Assembly (NCBI GenBank): GCA_031549565.1
Contig: JAVBPO010000054.1
Span: 1 to 64,000, forward strand
From: JAVBSX01 sp031549565
Lineage (GTDB): Bacteria; Planctomycetota; Planctomycetia; Pirellulales; Thermoguttaceae
Direction: 5' to 3'
DNA: 64,000 nt
In this document: positions 34,257 to 43,600 of the stretch, piece after piece
How the letters are laid out: the number at the start of each line of letters is the position of its first letter
Position numbering within the stretch: position 1 is the stretch's first letter
Translations under genes and position numbers: made by a program
Notes under the pieces: generated by a model
What the model saw: only the letters and a program-made list of their open reading frames with translations
What the model was told of the DNA's origin: nothing
The model's database searches: none

Positions 34257-34350
34257 CGAGTAGCCGGTAGTCGGTAGTCAGTAGTCAGAATGTTCGACAT
34301 GCGGTTAACTCCCGGTTTCTTGCTACTGACTACCGGCTACTGACTACTAC
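34257..34350. repeat. Inverted pair of heptad repeats (GTAGTCA / TGACTAC type)
   Basis: Left block GTAGTCGGTAGTCAGTAGTC and right block CTACTGACTACCGGCTACTG are complementary with a loop of about 45 bp. Just 9 bp before the GlpC-like start codon. Confidence 0.85.
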
Positions 34351-34358
34351 ACCCCCCA

Positions 34359-35720
34359 ATGAGTACTCCCGAACAACGAGACCAGCTTAAGCTTCAGTTG
34401 AAATGGGACCCGGAGCCGATTCGGGCGACCGTGGGTGCGTGCAATGGGTGTGGTTTATGTCGTTCCCGGAGCGATGAGCTGCGCATGTGTCCGATCTTCC
34501 GATTCGTCGCGGACGAAACCGCTTCGCCCCGCGCCAAGGCCAACCTGATGCAAGGGGTTCTCGAAAACAAGCTGGAGCTGGACGCCTTGACCGACTCCGT
34601 GATGAAGTCGGTTGCCGACTATTGCCTGAACTGCCAAACCTGCCGGGTCGAGTGTCCCGCCGGAGTCGATATTCCTTTCCTCGCATTTCGCGGACGGGCC
34701 GCTTATGCGGCGGCGCACGGGATGCCGTTTACCGACCTGTTTTTCGCGAAAATCGATTCGATTCTCAAGAGTTTATCCTTTGTCGGATTTCCGCTGAATT
34801 TTCTCCTCGCCAACCGTTTGTTTCGTTGGTTCCTTGAGAAAGCGGTCGGAATTCCACAAGGGCGAAAACTTCCGCGGTTGGCTCATCTTCCGTACTTGTC
34901 GCGGATTTCCTGGACACGGCGACTCACGCGGCCTCAGCGTCGCGGTGATACGAAAATCGCGCTGCTGGTCGATACTTACGGAAATTATTGCGATACGCGA
35001 CTGCCCGAGATCGCGGTTAAAGTGTTGGAGCACCAGGGAATAAACGTCCATGTGCCGCTTCGACAGCAGTGCAGCGGGCTGGCGGCGATTGCCGGCGGAC
35101 ATGCCGACCATGCGCAGCGAATATCGCAAAAAAACGTCGCGGTCTTCGCCGACCTCGTCCGGCAAGGGTACAAAATCGTAACACTCGAACCGGCCGCGGC
35201 CGTTTGCCTGCAACATGAATACCGATTGATTTATCCGGATCCCGATACGGATCTTGTCGCGGAAAATACGACCGATCTGTGCACGCTTCTGGACCGTACG
35301 CATCTGGAGGGACGTTTGCGTTTGAATTTTCAACCGATCCATGCGACCGTCGGGTATCACGCCCCCTGTCGCAGCCTCGTTTTAAGCGGGGAGGACGTTT
35401 CTTCGCCGACGCCGGCCGAACGACTGCTCCAATTGGTTCCCGGGCTGGACGTTCGCCGTTTGGAACGCGGTTGTTGCGGATTGGCCGGGACGTTCGGATT
35501 GAAAAAAACGAACTATCCGATGAGCTTGCGGATGGGGGTCCGTTTGTTTTCGGCGATGCGGGACGCGAACATCCAAGCGGGAACGACCGACTGCAGCGCC
35601 TGCAAAATCCAGATGGAACAGGGAACCGCCAAGCCGGTCTTTCATCCGGTCAAAATCCTCGCCGATTCCTACGGACTGGCCGAGGATTTTCGTCTCGGTT
35701 TGGAAACAAGCGAAAAGTGA
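34359..35720 (+). CDS. GlpC/LldE-like Fe-S (CCG domain) oxidoreductase subunit
   Basis: 453-aa cytoplasmic or membrane-peripheral electron-transfer protein. N-terminal 2x[4Fe-4S] ferredoxin domain: CNGCGLCRSRSDELRMCP and CLNCQTCRVECPAG. Two cysteine-rich CCG domains follow, the second with APCRSLV, RGCCGLAGTFG and TTDCSACKIQME. The organisation is that of GlpC and of the C-terminal part of FAD-linked glycolate/lactate dehydrogenases; here it is encoded alone, with no FAD subunit adjacent. It would pass electrons from a dehydrogenase to quinone. The preceding 90 bp are a heptad hairpin. Confidence 0.9.
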   Translation: MSTPEQRDQLKLQLKWDPEPIRATVGACNGCGLCRSRSDELRMCPIFRFVADETASPRAKANLMQGVLENKLELDALTDSVMKSVADYCLNCQTCRVECPAGVDIPFLAFRGRAAYAAAHGMPFTDLFFAKIDSILKSLSFVGFPLNFLLANRLFRWFLEKAVGIPQGRKLPRLAHLPYLSRISWTRRLTRPQRRGDTKIALLVDTYGNYCDTRLPEIAVKVLEHQGINVHVPLRQQCSGLAAIAGGHADHAQRISQKNVAVFADLVRQGYKIVTLEPAAAVCLQHEYRLIYPDPDTDLVAENTTDLCTLLDRTHLEGRLRLNFQPIHATVGYHAPCRSLVLSGEDVSSPTPAERLLQLVPGLDVRRLERGCCGLAGTFGLKKTNYPMSLRMGVRLFSAMRDANIQAGTTDCSACKIQMEQGTAKPVFHPVKILADSYGLAEDFRLGLETSEK

Positions 35721-35724
35721 CGCC

Positions 35725-36732
35725 TTACCCGGAAACGATTTGCAACAGGTGTAATTTTTCCGCGGAGATTTGGCGATGTCCCTTGACGCACTCTTCGAAT
35801 GGCGTCAAGGTCGGTTTGCCCGCGAGCATTCCGGCCATTTTGCCCGTTTCGCCCTGATGAAGCATTTCGACGGCGAAGCAGCCGAGCTCCGACGCGAGAA
35901 TCCGGTCCGCCGGGACCGGGCTTCCGCCGCGTTGCGTATGTCCGAGAACGACGACCCGGGATTCGAACGGGTTCCCCGCTTCCTTGAGTTTTTCCTGGAT
36001 GTGCATCGCGTCCCCCAGGTCGTCTCCTTCGGCGACGATCATGATCACCGAGGTCTTGCCGAGCCGCTTGATCCGTTTGAGATTGGCGACCAGGTGATTC
36101 ACGTCGGTCGGAATTTCCGGTACGCAAACCAATTCCGCCCCCGAAGCGATCGCGGTATGCAGCGCGATGTCGCCGCAATGACGCCCCATCACTTCGACGA
36201 GAAACATCATGTCGTGCGACCCGGCGGTATCACGGAGCTTGTCGACCGCGCCGACCGCCGTATCGACCGCCGTCGCGAATCCGATCGTCGCGTCGGTTCC
36301 GAGCAGGTCGTTGTCGATCGTTCCCGGCAGGCCGAGGATTTGTCCGTCCCAGACTTTGCCCAGCTCGATCGCCCCGCTGAGCGTCCCGTTGCCGCCGATG
36401 GGAAGCAGCGCTTCGATGCCGTACTTGCGAAGGATGTCCGCCGCGTCTTTGACACCCTCGGGCGTCGTGAACCGCATACAGCGGCTGCTGTGCAGAACCG
36501 TTCCGCCGATTTTGGAGAGGCCGGAAACCGAACGCATACCGAGTCCGTCGCCGGGGCCGAGCCGTTTTTCAACGTCGGCACGGCCGTAGAATTCCTCGTC
36601 GAAGATTCCTTGGTATCCATGCATGATTCCGACGACTTCATCTTGAGCCCGAACCGCCGAACGTACGATCGCCCTGAGGCACGCATTCATCCCGGGAGCA
36701 TCCCCGCCGCTGCAAAGCACACCGATTTTCAT
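35725..36732 (-). CDS. pfkA: 6-phosphofructokinase
   Basis: 335 aa from the ATG at 36732 (MKIGVLCSGGDAPGMNA). Phosphorylates fructose 6-phosphate in glycolysis. Family motifs: GGDAPGMN (9-16), GGNGT (113-117), PGTIDNDLLGTD with the base Asp140 (136-147), EVMGRHCGD, GHTQRGGSP. The usual GGDGS element is GGNGT, so the Mg-binding Asp is replaced by Asn115; the residue after GGTVL is His instead of Gly, and EVMGRHCG is followed by Asp instead of Tyr. Gly before TIDND argues for ATP rather than pyrophosphate. It overlaps no neighbour and meets the GlpC-like gene tail to tail. Confidence 0.93.
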   Translation of the reverse strand: MKIGVLCSGGDAPGMNACLRAIVRSAVRAQDEVVGIMHGYQGIFDEEFYGRADVEKRLGPGDGLGMRSVSGLSKIGGTVLHSSRCMRFTTPEGVKDAADILRKYGIEALLPIGGNGTLSGAIELGKVWDGQILGLPGTIDNDLLGTDATIGFATAVDTAVGAVDKLRDTAGSHDMMFLVEVMGRHCGDIALHTAIASGAELVCVPEIPTDVNHLVANLKRIKRLGKTSVIMIVAEGDDLGDAMHIQEKLKEAGNPFESRVVVLGHTQRGGSPVPADRILASELGCFAVEMLHQGETGKMAGMLAGKPTLTPFEECVKGHRQISAEKLHLLQIVSG

Positions 36733-36862
36733 GGGAAAAAACTTGAAAAGTGGAGAGAGAGATTGGATAAACGTTTTGATTATTATACCATCTCTTCCGT
36801 AAAACAACAGAGGCGAAAGCGTCCCCGGTCGTCGCGGCGTCTCGTCGTCGATTCCCCGAGGT

Positions 36863-39800
36863 CTAAGGTTCGGTTCTCGCGCCGGGGAAAGCGTCCATGT
36901 CGGCTTCGGGAGTTTGGAGCATGATTTCACGGCCTTTACGGATCGCCTGGAGCATCGTTTGATAGTCGGAATCCTCTTGCGATTCTAACGTGAATTTCGG
37001 CAATGCGCGACCGCCGAGCGATTTCGGCAAATGAGCCGTGAGCGCCGCGCTTTGCTCCGGACGGCTCAGATTGATCCAAGCGTACCGCCCCTCCCAATCG
37101 GTCGTCGTGTCCATCGGTCCGTGACACTCCGCGCATTTCGCCTTGTAGACGGGGAGAAAACCGCTTCGGAACCAGTCGGCATATTGCCCGGTTTTCGGGT
37201 CCGACCAGCGGTCCCGCAGGCCCGGCGAAAACGGGCGGCTGTTCGCGTAAGTGCCGTAATACGGTACGTTGGCGTCAATCCAGAGGTAGATCCGTTGCCG
37301 ATCTTCCAACGGAATCGTTTGCCCGCAATGGTCCGATTCGACGTAATCGGCAAGCCGGCTCGCGAACGAACCGCTCTGGAACGGGCGGTGTACGGCGGTC
37401 GGAGTCCAGAGAAGCCAGTAGAAATGCACGAGCGGCTTTTCTTGCGCCGCGGCCTGTGGCGTCAAGTCGCCGGTCTCCATGTCGTGCTGCCGGTACGAAC
37501 GGCTCTTGCCGAGCAGATTGTCGTACGACATGCTGAAAAACCGCGTCTTGTCGCCGGTCAAATCGTAACCGCCGTCCGCCTTTTCGCCGGTGTGGCATGA
37601 AACGCAATACTTGTCGAGCACCGGTTGTACGACGGACGGATAATCGACGATTCCCGGATCGAGATACGGATTGGTCCGCGCAAGCGTTTTCGTCCACGGG
37701 GGAAGTTGCGGCGTTTGCGCGGAGCGGGCCGCGGCGAGCGGCTGTTTTTGCGTTTGATCGTTTTCTTTCATGATCGGCGGGGCGGTGTCACGCGATTCGT
37801 GACACCCGACGCAGCCGAGCGTTTCGCCCGGCATGAGCTGAACCGCCGACGTCATCCGGTGCAATTCCCGCCCCTGGTCGTCGAGGATCTGGAAATAGAT
37901 TTCCCGCAGCGCCGGAACCTTGAAATACGCCGAACCGTCCGCTTCGACCGGGACGGTGCCCCAATCCCGCTTCGCGTAGTACGTTCCGTAACTCATGACC
38001 GGCGACTGGTCGAACGCACGGTTGGTCAAATCTTCCGTTTTACGAATCTGCTCCATGATCCGGAGCGACTTGACCGAGCCGCGTGGTATCACCAACTCGA
38101 TCCCCTTGTAAACGTCGACCAGAAGTACGGCGCCCTGCTCCCCTGCGGTCGGGCCGACGCCACTTTCCAGATCGTTCGCTTTCGGAGCGACTTGCATCGG
38201 TTTCGGTTGCGCAAGGAGTGGGATCGGAAAAAAACAACTCATTGCGGCGTCTTCGTACAGGAGTCGCTTTTCCCCGTCGCGATTGAGCAGGAAAACGCGG
38301 AATCGCGGATCGTGATTCGAATCGAACACGGTCGGCTCCGTCGAGCCGTAGGAACATAAAAACGTTTCCTCCGAAAGCGGAAACGGATCGCGGTAGGACC
38401 ATTCCCGGGCGTGGTCGGCGATCACGGAGAAATCTTTCGTGAGGTACGTGAAACCACGATTCTTTTCCGCTTCGACGCCGAACGAGCGGTCGATCAGCCC
38501 GATCGCGCCGTGAGGAAACCCGTGGTGCGGAGCAAACGTCGCGACGACCTCGTCGGTGCGACCGGGTAGCGGTCGAGCCTGCCAAAACGTCCCGACGTCC
38601 CGGATCGTGTTACCGAAAAAGAGCTGGTAACTCGTACCGTCGGGATTTTGTGTCCATAAACTCTGCCGGTACGTTAAATCACGGTCGATGTATTCCCAAC
38701 GGGTGAACAAAACGCGACCGTCGGGAAGCATCTGCGGCGAGAAGTCGGACAGCGTGTTCATACTCACGCAGGTGATATCACTGCCGTCCGGCTTCATCCG
38801 AAACAGGTTCGACGACGGACCCGGTTGGCAAACGGTATGTCCGAATCGCCGGGTCGAAACGAACACGAGGTCTCCGTCGGGAAGTTCGCAGGGGCTTACG
38901 TCGTAAAAAGGAGCGTCGGTCAAGCGGGTCAAACCGGTTCCATCGACGCCGATTTTCCAGAGGTTCCAATGTTTATCGCTCATTTTTCGATAGGAAAAAA
39001 AGAGCGTTTTGGCGTCAAAGGACAGGTTCATGTCGTAAATGCAACCGTCCGGATCGGCGAAAATCGTGCGCGGCGGCGTTTCCGGATTCGCGGGCTCGAC
39101 GATTCGGATTTCGCAACCGCTTTTTCTCGGTTGCGACTGCCAAAGATCGAGCGCAACGGCATACGGCGAACCGAGCGGATACCGCAACAGTACGGCGATC
39201 GGCGGCAGTTGCTCCACGGTGAGCGTTTCCGGATAGGCTCTCGCGGTGTCAACGGATTCGCGGTCTTTCAAATCGAACGGAATCGGCTTGCCGTCGACCC
39301 GGAGATTGCGAAACGCGACGCTCATCGTCCACGGACGGATCCCGATGCTTCCCCGACGAAGCGGGTCGCCCGGGCTCATGTTCGGGTCGGCGAATCCGGC
39401 GACTTTCTTCCCGTCGATCGAAACTTCGAAACCCGTTTCGGTAAACCGCGTTTCGAGTTTGATCCATTGCCCGACCGGAATCTCGTACGGAACGTCGCGA
39501 AGATGTTGGAAGTTCTGCCGATGCGCCCCGAGAAGCAGAATATTTCGCTCGGGATTCAATGCGATTTCAAGGCCGTTGAAATTGTCGGCCCCGATCCCGC
39601 AGTCGGAAACCTTGATGATCAGCCCGGCAACCCCGGACGACCGTTCGGGAAAATTCAATTCGACGGACGCCGTTCCTTCGCGCAGGTTACGATATTCCGG
39701 GTCGGCGAGTACGAGTTTCGGCCCTTGTCCCGGCTTGGCGAGCAGGGAGCCGTCCTTTTGCGGTAACCAGATTCCGTCGTATTTTTCAAATCGCGCAAAC

Positions 39801-39925
39801 GGCGAATCGCCGACGACCGGTTCGAACGGCAAACGGAGGATTTTTTGCAGTACGGTTTCTTCGGCAACGACCGCGCCGGTCAAGCCGAGAACAACGAAAA
39901 CGATTCCCCAAAAGCGAGGGTTCAT
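36863..39925 (-). CDS. Tri-CxxCH propeller protein, HZS-alpha-like (DUF1080/LamG-type N domain)
   Basis: 1020-aa periplasmic protein with signal peptide (FWGIVFVVLGLTGAVVA). N-terminal domain (about 30-215) looks like a LamG/DUF1080 jelly roll (RGSIGIRPWTMSVAFRNLRV). Then a TolB-like beta-propeller (TGLTRLTDAPFYDVSPCELP, DLVFVSTRR) and a cytochrome-like C-terminal part with three haem motifs CVGCH, CVSCH and CAECH. The design follows hydrazine synthase alpha-like proteins spread in non-anammox planctomycetes, whose reaction is not known. Paralogue at 40101, separated by a MITE-like repeat. Stop lies 131 bp from the pfkA start. Confidence 0.85.
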   Translation of the reverse strand: MNPRFWGIVFVVLGLTGAVVAEETVLQKILRLPFEPVVGDSPFARFEKYDGIWLPQKDGSLLAKPGQGPKLVLADPEYRNLREGTASVELNFPERSSGVAGLIIKVSDCGIGADNFNGLEIALNPERNILLLGAHRQNFQHLRDVPYEIPVGQWIKLETRFTETGFEVSIDGKKVAGFADPNMSPGDPLRRGSIGIRPWTMSVAFRNLRVDGKPIPFDLKDRESVDTARAYPETLTVEQLPPIAVLLRYPLGSPYAVALDLWQSQPRKSGCEIRIVEPANPETPPRTIFADPDGCIYDMNLSFDAKTLFFSYRKMSDKHWNLWKIGVDGTGLTRLTDAPFYDVSPCELPDGDLVFVSTRRFGHTVCQPGPSSNLFRMKPDGSDITCVSMNTLSDFSPQMLPDGRVLFTRWEYIDRDLTYRQSLWTQNPDGTSYQLFFGNTIRDVGTFWQARPLPGRTDEVVATFAPHHGFPHGAIGLIDRSFGVEAEKNRGFTYLTKDFSVIADHAREWSYRDPFPLSEETFLCSYGSTEPTVFDSNHDPRFRVFLLNRDGEKRLLYEDAAMSCFFPIPLLAQPKPMQVAPKANDLESGVGPTAGEQGAVLLVDVYKGIELVIPRGSVKSLRIMEQIRKTEDLTNRAFDQSPVMSYGTYYAKRDWGTVPVEADGSAYFKVPALREIYFQILDDQGRELHRMTSAVQLMPGETLGCVGCHESRDTAPPIMKENDQTQKQPLAAARSAQTPQLPPWTKTLARTNPYLDPGIVDYPSVVQPVLDKYCVSCHTGEKADGGYDLTGDKTRFFSMSYDNLLGKSRSYRQHDMETGDLTPQAAAQEKPLVHFYWLLWTPTAVHRPFQSGSFASRLADYVESDHCGQTIPLEDRQRIYLWIDANVPYYGTYANSRPFSPGLRDRWSDPKTGQYADWFRSGFLPVYKAKCAECHGPMDTTTDWEGRYAWINLSRPEQSAALTAHLPKSLGGRALPKFTLESQEDSDYQTMLQAIRKGREIMLQTPEADMDAFPGARTEP

Positions 39926-39961
39926 AATTGATGCGGTGTTTTGAGGTGTCGAGCTGAGTTT

Positions 39962-40088
39962 CCTGGGACCGCAGGCATCTTGCCTGCACCTGGTTCAGCG
40001 GGCTTCCAGCCCGCGGCACGAAACAGAAAGACACCCTGCAAACGGTGCCCGACCGCCCAGAGGCAGGCTGGAAGCCTGCGGTCCCAGG
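39962..40088. repeat. Family A element, complete copy with 15-bp terminal inverted repeats
   Basis: Ends CCTGGGACCGCAGGC (39962-39976) and GCCTGCGGTCCCAGG (40074-40088) are perfect inverted repeats of 15 bp, with an inner palindrome CGGGCTTCCAGCCCG. No transposase. 127 bp long. Located in the 175-bp gap between the two haem-protein paralogues. Confidence 0.9.
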
Positions 40089-40100
40089 AAAATGAAAAAT

Positions 40101-43100
40101 TTAATTCTCCTCAAAAAACGTTACCAAATCGCGACGCGGAAACTTTTTCGCTTTCTCCACGGCCTTGTCGACCGTTTCGAGCAGCGTTTTGTAGTCGGCG
40201 TCGTTTTCGTTTTGGTAAACCGCTTTCCCGCATTTGCCGGACGCAAGCGGGGCGGCGAGGAATAGGCTGTTACGCGGTTGTTTCAAGTCGATCCAGTCGA
40301 GCCGTGAGACCTCCGCAGGATTGTGACACTCCGCGCAGCGTTTCTCGTGGACCGCGGTGATTTGGCCGAGCAATTCCTTGTCGGTCGTAAAATCGTACGG
40401 CGGATGCTCCGGTCGGGAATTGACGAATCGGTCGTGATACTGCGCGTTCGCATCGATCCAAGTCGTTAAGCGATACCAGTCTTCCGTTCCGGGTTGGATT
40501 CCGGTTCCGCATCGGCCGCTGAGAATCACGTCGATCAGCTTGCTTTTCGTCGAACCGAATTCCCGGGTCTTCGCGATCGAACTGGCCGGATCGTGCTTGT
40601 AGGAAAATGAAACGAGATTCTTTTCAACCATCGTCCGATACGCCCGATTCAGGCCGTCGAAGTGGAACACCTGGTACGGCGTCTGCATCGGGGCCGGTGG
40701 TGTCAAACCGGGCGAGAAGTCGATCCCGCCCGCCGGTTTCAGACCGGTATGACACGAAACGCAATGCTTGTCCAACACCGGCTGCACATCGACGAGGAAA
40801 TTGATCGGTCGCTCGCTTCCCCACGGCGGCGGGGTCGGCGTCGACGGATCCCGTTTCATCGCCAAAGCCGGCGGATCGGCGGTCGGTGCGACGGAACGCG
40901 TTTCGTGACACCCGACACAACTGCGACGTTCGCCCGGCTGGAAACTGATAAACGAACGCATCCGCTTGATTTCCCGCTTCTCTTGGTCGAGCAGTTGGAA
41001 ATAGACGGACACGTCGCTCGGAACGTAAAACGACGCACTGCCGTCCTCTTCGACCGGAACTTCGCCGAAAATCAAAGCGGGCGCCCAGCTCAGGCCCCAG
41101 GAACTGCCGTCGACTTCGTACCGTTGGCCGCCGGTTTCCTCCGTGTACGGCCAACCGATCCGCCGGGCGACGCGGAGATACTTCACTTCGCTCCGATCGA
41201 CGTCGTCGACGCCGAACGTGATATCACTGACCGTGCAGACCGCCTTGTCGCCCAGTTCCGGCTCGCGGTTGTCCGGCAGAATCGGCGGACGCTTGCGGGC
41301 CTTGAGCGGAATCGGGTAAACGGACGAAATCTCCGGATCTTTGTAGATCAACTCCTTGTTGCCGAACACGTCGATCAAGTACAACGCGTACCCGGTTTCG
41401 TCGTTGCCGCGAAACGAGTCGGGCATTCCCTGTGGAAACTCGTTGCTGTACGTATAAGCGACGAGGAAAAACTTGTCCGACAGCGGCCAGGGATTCATGT
41501 AATAACCGCCGTTGTCCGGAACGCCCCCTTCGTCGACCGGGGTTCCGCTCATCCCCCCTTCCGGCGGGAGCGTGCCCGGCGTCACGATCTTGATCCCCTG
41601 CGACGAATTGAGCCCGATGCTCGGCGTCAGAATCACGACCGGTCCGGCGGCGAGCGTGTGATGCCCCGCTGCGATCGAAACGAATTTGCGAGCCGCTTGT
41701 TCCAGAGTCCCCAACGAGCCGGGAGCTATCGCTCCCGACCCGGCGTTGAATTGACTCGCGTACTTTGGGTCGGGGGCAATAGCCCCCGGCTCGTTCTGCG
41801 GGAGGAGATTCGGGATTTCCCGAGTTTCTTCCAGAGCCCAAGGGTTGTCCAAGTGTTGCTTAAAGAGCGCGTCGGCGCCGGTTCCGTCGGGACGAACATA
41901 CCAGACCGACTGGAGCGTCGCCCAACCGCGTTCCTGATATTCCCAGCGGCAGTATCCGATCGTTCCGTCTTCGAGCACATGCGGCATATAATCGCCGTCT
42001 TTGTTATAACTGAGCCATCTCAGACCGCTTCCATCAGGTTTAACCGTGTAGAGATTGCACGACGTTTCGTCGTGGAACGGGCCGTTGTTGCACTGGAGTG
42101 AAAACCCGCAACGGTCCGATACGAAAACGATTTCGTCGTTCGGCAGATAGTTCGGATCCAGATCGCTCCAGAACGGATCGTTGGTAATTTGCCGCACTCC
42201 GGAACCGTCCGCTCCGATTTCATAAATGTGGATCGGCTCTTGCGAACAGCGAAGCTGGTGTCCGATCAAACGTTCTCCGCAGCCGGGCGGCGGCCAGTTT
42301 CCTTTTTCCGGAGTGAACGGAAAATCTTTCTGCGACGCGAATCCGAAGACGACTTTGTCCCCGTTCCAATGCAGATCGATTCCGCGAACGTGTCCGGGAC
42401 CAAGCTGGTCGGAAATCAGGGAGCGGACTTGTTGCTTTTCGCCTTGGAACGGATCGTCCAGGACGCAAATGTCGCCGCCGGGACGCGAGACCCACGGCAT
42501 ATGGTTCAAACAGATGTCCGGATACGTTTGCTGCGTGAAACGCTTGACGAAAAGGAGTTGGTCGAAATCGAGCAGCGGGTTGGAGAAGGAAAGATCACGA
42601 AGCAGACCGCGAACCTGAAAATAAACGGCCTGATCGTGATTGTCGGCTTGCTTTTCCAGTTCCGCGAATTTTTGTAGCGATTCGTCGTCGTGGAGGAATG
42701 CGGCCAGTTTTTTACCCCGCTGGATGTATTCCAACGTGGGAAATTGATCCTTGAGTTTCTCCGAAATCGGTCCCTGTTTACGAACCGACCACATACTCAA
42801 GCTGCTTTGGTCGGCGGGGCGGTGAAGCGCGATGTTTTCGTCCGACGCTTCGGCGGCATAGATTTCGACTTCGTCCAAGTGGAGGAAAATCGGATCGTCG
42901 CTCGGAATCGTCAATTTGACATACCGGGCATCGATCGGGGGATCGAATTTCACTTCGAGCGGTTTCTCCTTGGCGACGCCGCCGAAAAACTTGTTCGGAT
43001 TCGCATACACTTTCGTCCAATTATTGCCGTCGCCGGAGAGAAGAATCACAAGATTATCGGCGTTGTGCAATCCCGGTTCGTAATCAAGCCGGTTGTAGAC

Positions 43101-43382
43101 GACGATCCGGGCAACCGGAACGTTGTTTTCCAAGTCGACGGACCACCACGGGTTCGGCTCTTGGGCGGTGTGGAAGGCATACAAGCCGTTTTTGACGCCG
43201 TCGACCGCACCGGCGGCATCATCGGAGGTTTTGACGCCCAGTGAGGCGGAATTCGCCAGTCCCGAAGGGTTTTGACGCCAACTTTCCGCCTGTCGGAGCC
43301 AGTCGGCTTCGATTTGTTCCCTTTCGGCTCCGAAAGCGACGCTCGCCGTCAGAGCTAATAGTAACAGAATTGTCGTTCGCAT
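40101..43382 (-). CDS. Tri-CxxCH propeller protein, HZS-alpha-like (F5/8 C-type N domain)
   Basis: About 1093 aa from the ATG at 43382 (MRTTILLLLALTASVAFG signal). N-terminal discoidin-like F5/8 type C domain (PWWSVDLENNVPVARIVVYN, ARYVKLTIPS). A TolB-like propeller follows (GVRQITNDPFWSDLDPNYLP, DEIVFVSDRCGFS) and a C-terminal region with CVGCH, CVSCH and CAECH. Compared with its paralogue at 36863, it carries a 27-residue insertion (about residues 530-556) coded by an 81-bp REP pair. The glycan-type N domain hints at substrate docking, inferred only. Same strand as the paralogue; likely a duplication with domain exchange. Confidence 0.85.
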   Translation of the reverse strand: MRTTILLLLALTASVAFGAEREQIEADWLRQAESWRQNPSGLANSASLGVKTSDDAAGAVDGVKNGLYAFHTAQEPNPWWSVDLENNVPVARIVVYNRLDYEPGLHNADNLVILLSGDGNNWTKVYANPNKFFGGVAKEKPLEVKFDPPIDARYVKLTIPSDDPIFLHLDEVEIYAAEASDENIALHRPADQSSLSMWSVRKQGPISEKLKDQFPTLEYIQRGKKLAAFLHDDESLQKFAELEKQADNHDQAVYFQVRGLLRDLSFSNPLLDFDQLLFVKRFTQQTYPDICLNHMPWVSRPGGDICVLDDPFQGEKQQVRSLISDQLGPGHVRGIDLHWNGDKVVFGFASQKDFPFTPEKGNWPPPGCGERLIGHQLRCSQEPIHIYEIGADGSGVRQITNDPFWSDLDPNYLPNDEIVFVSDRCGFSLQCNNGPFHDETSCNLYTVKPDGSGLRWLSYNKDGDYMPHVLEDGTIGYCRWEYQERGWATLQSVWYVRPDGTGADALFKQHLDNPWALEETREIPNLLPQNEPGAIAPDPKYASQFNAGSGAIAPGSLGTLEQAARKFVSIAAGHHTLAAGPVVILTPSIGLNSSQGIKIVTPGTLPPEGGMSGTPVDEGGVPDNGGYYMNPWPLSDKFFLVAYTYSNEFPQGMPDSFRGNDETGYALYLIDVFGNKELIYKDPEISSVYPIPLKARKRPPILPDNREPELGDKAVCTVSDITFGVDDVDRSEVKYLRVARRIGWPYTEETGGQRYEVDGSSWGLSWAPALIFGEVPVEEDGSASFYVPSDVSVYFQLLDQEKREIKRMRSFISFQPGERRSCVGCHETRSVAPTADPPALAMKRDPSTPTPPPWGSERPINFLVDVQPVLDKHCVSCHTGLKPAGGIDFSPGLTPPAPMQTPYQVFHFDGLNRAYRTMVEKNLVSFSYKHDPASSIAKTREFGSTKSKLIDVILSGRCGTGIQPGTEDWYRLTTWIDANAQYHDRFVNSRPEHPPYDFTTDKELLGQITAVHEKRCAECHNPAEVSRLDWIDLKQPRNSLFLAAPLASGKCGKAVYQNENDADYKTLLETVDKAVEKAKKFPRRDLVTFFEEN
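41715..41795. repeat. REP pair inserted in frame in coding sequence
   Basis: Two palindromes in inverted order, CGAGCCGGGAGCTATCGCTC (41715 onward) and GGGTCGGGGGCAATAGCCCC (41768 onward), together 81 bp or 27 codons. They encode EPGAIAPDPKY and GSGAIAPGS inside the haem-protein gene without breaking the frame. Confidence 0.85.
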
Positions 43383-43600
43383 GGGTGAAAGATGGGCAAG
43401 AGGTTTCAACTAAACTTTCAAGAATACGACCCATTCTATATTTTCGCTCCGGTGATTACAACAAGTCGCAAGACATTCCTCGGGTACACCCACGGCTCCC
43501 CACTGGACCTAAGGTGGAAAATTCGATAAACTTTTCGGGAGGAAGCGGTTCCCGTGAGAAACGGGACTTTTTCACCCCCGCCAGGAAGTGACGAACGAAC

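Noticed and set aside
36733..36930. N-terminal extension of phosphofructokinase
   Set aside because: It would overlap the haem-protein gene, has no family match, and MKIGVLCSGGD is the canonical N terminus.
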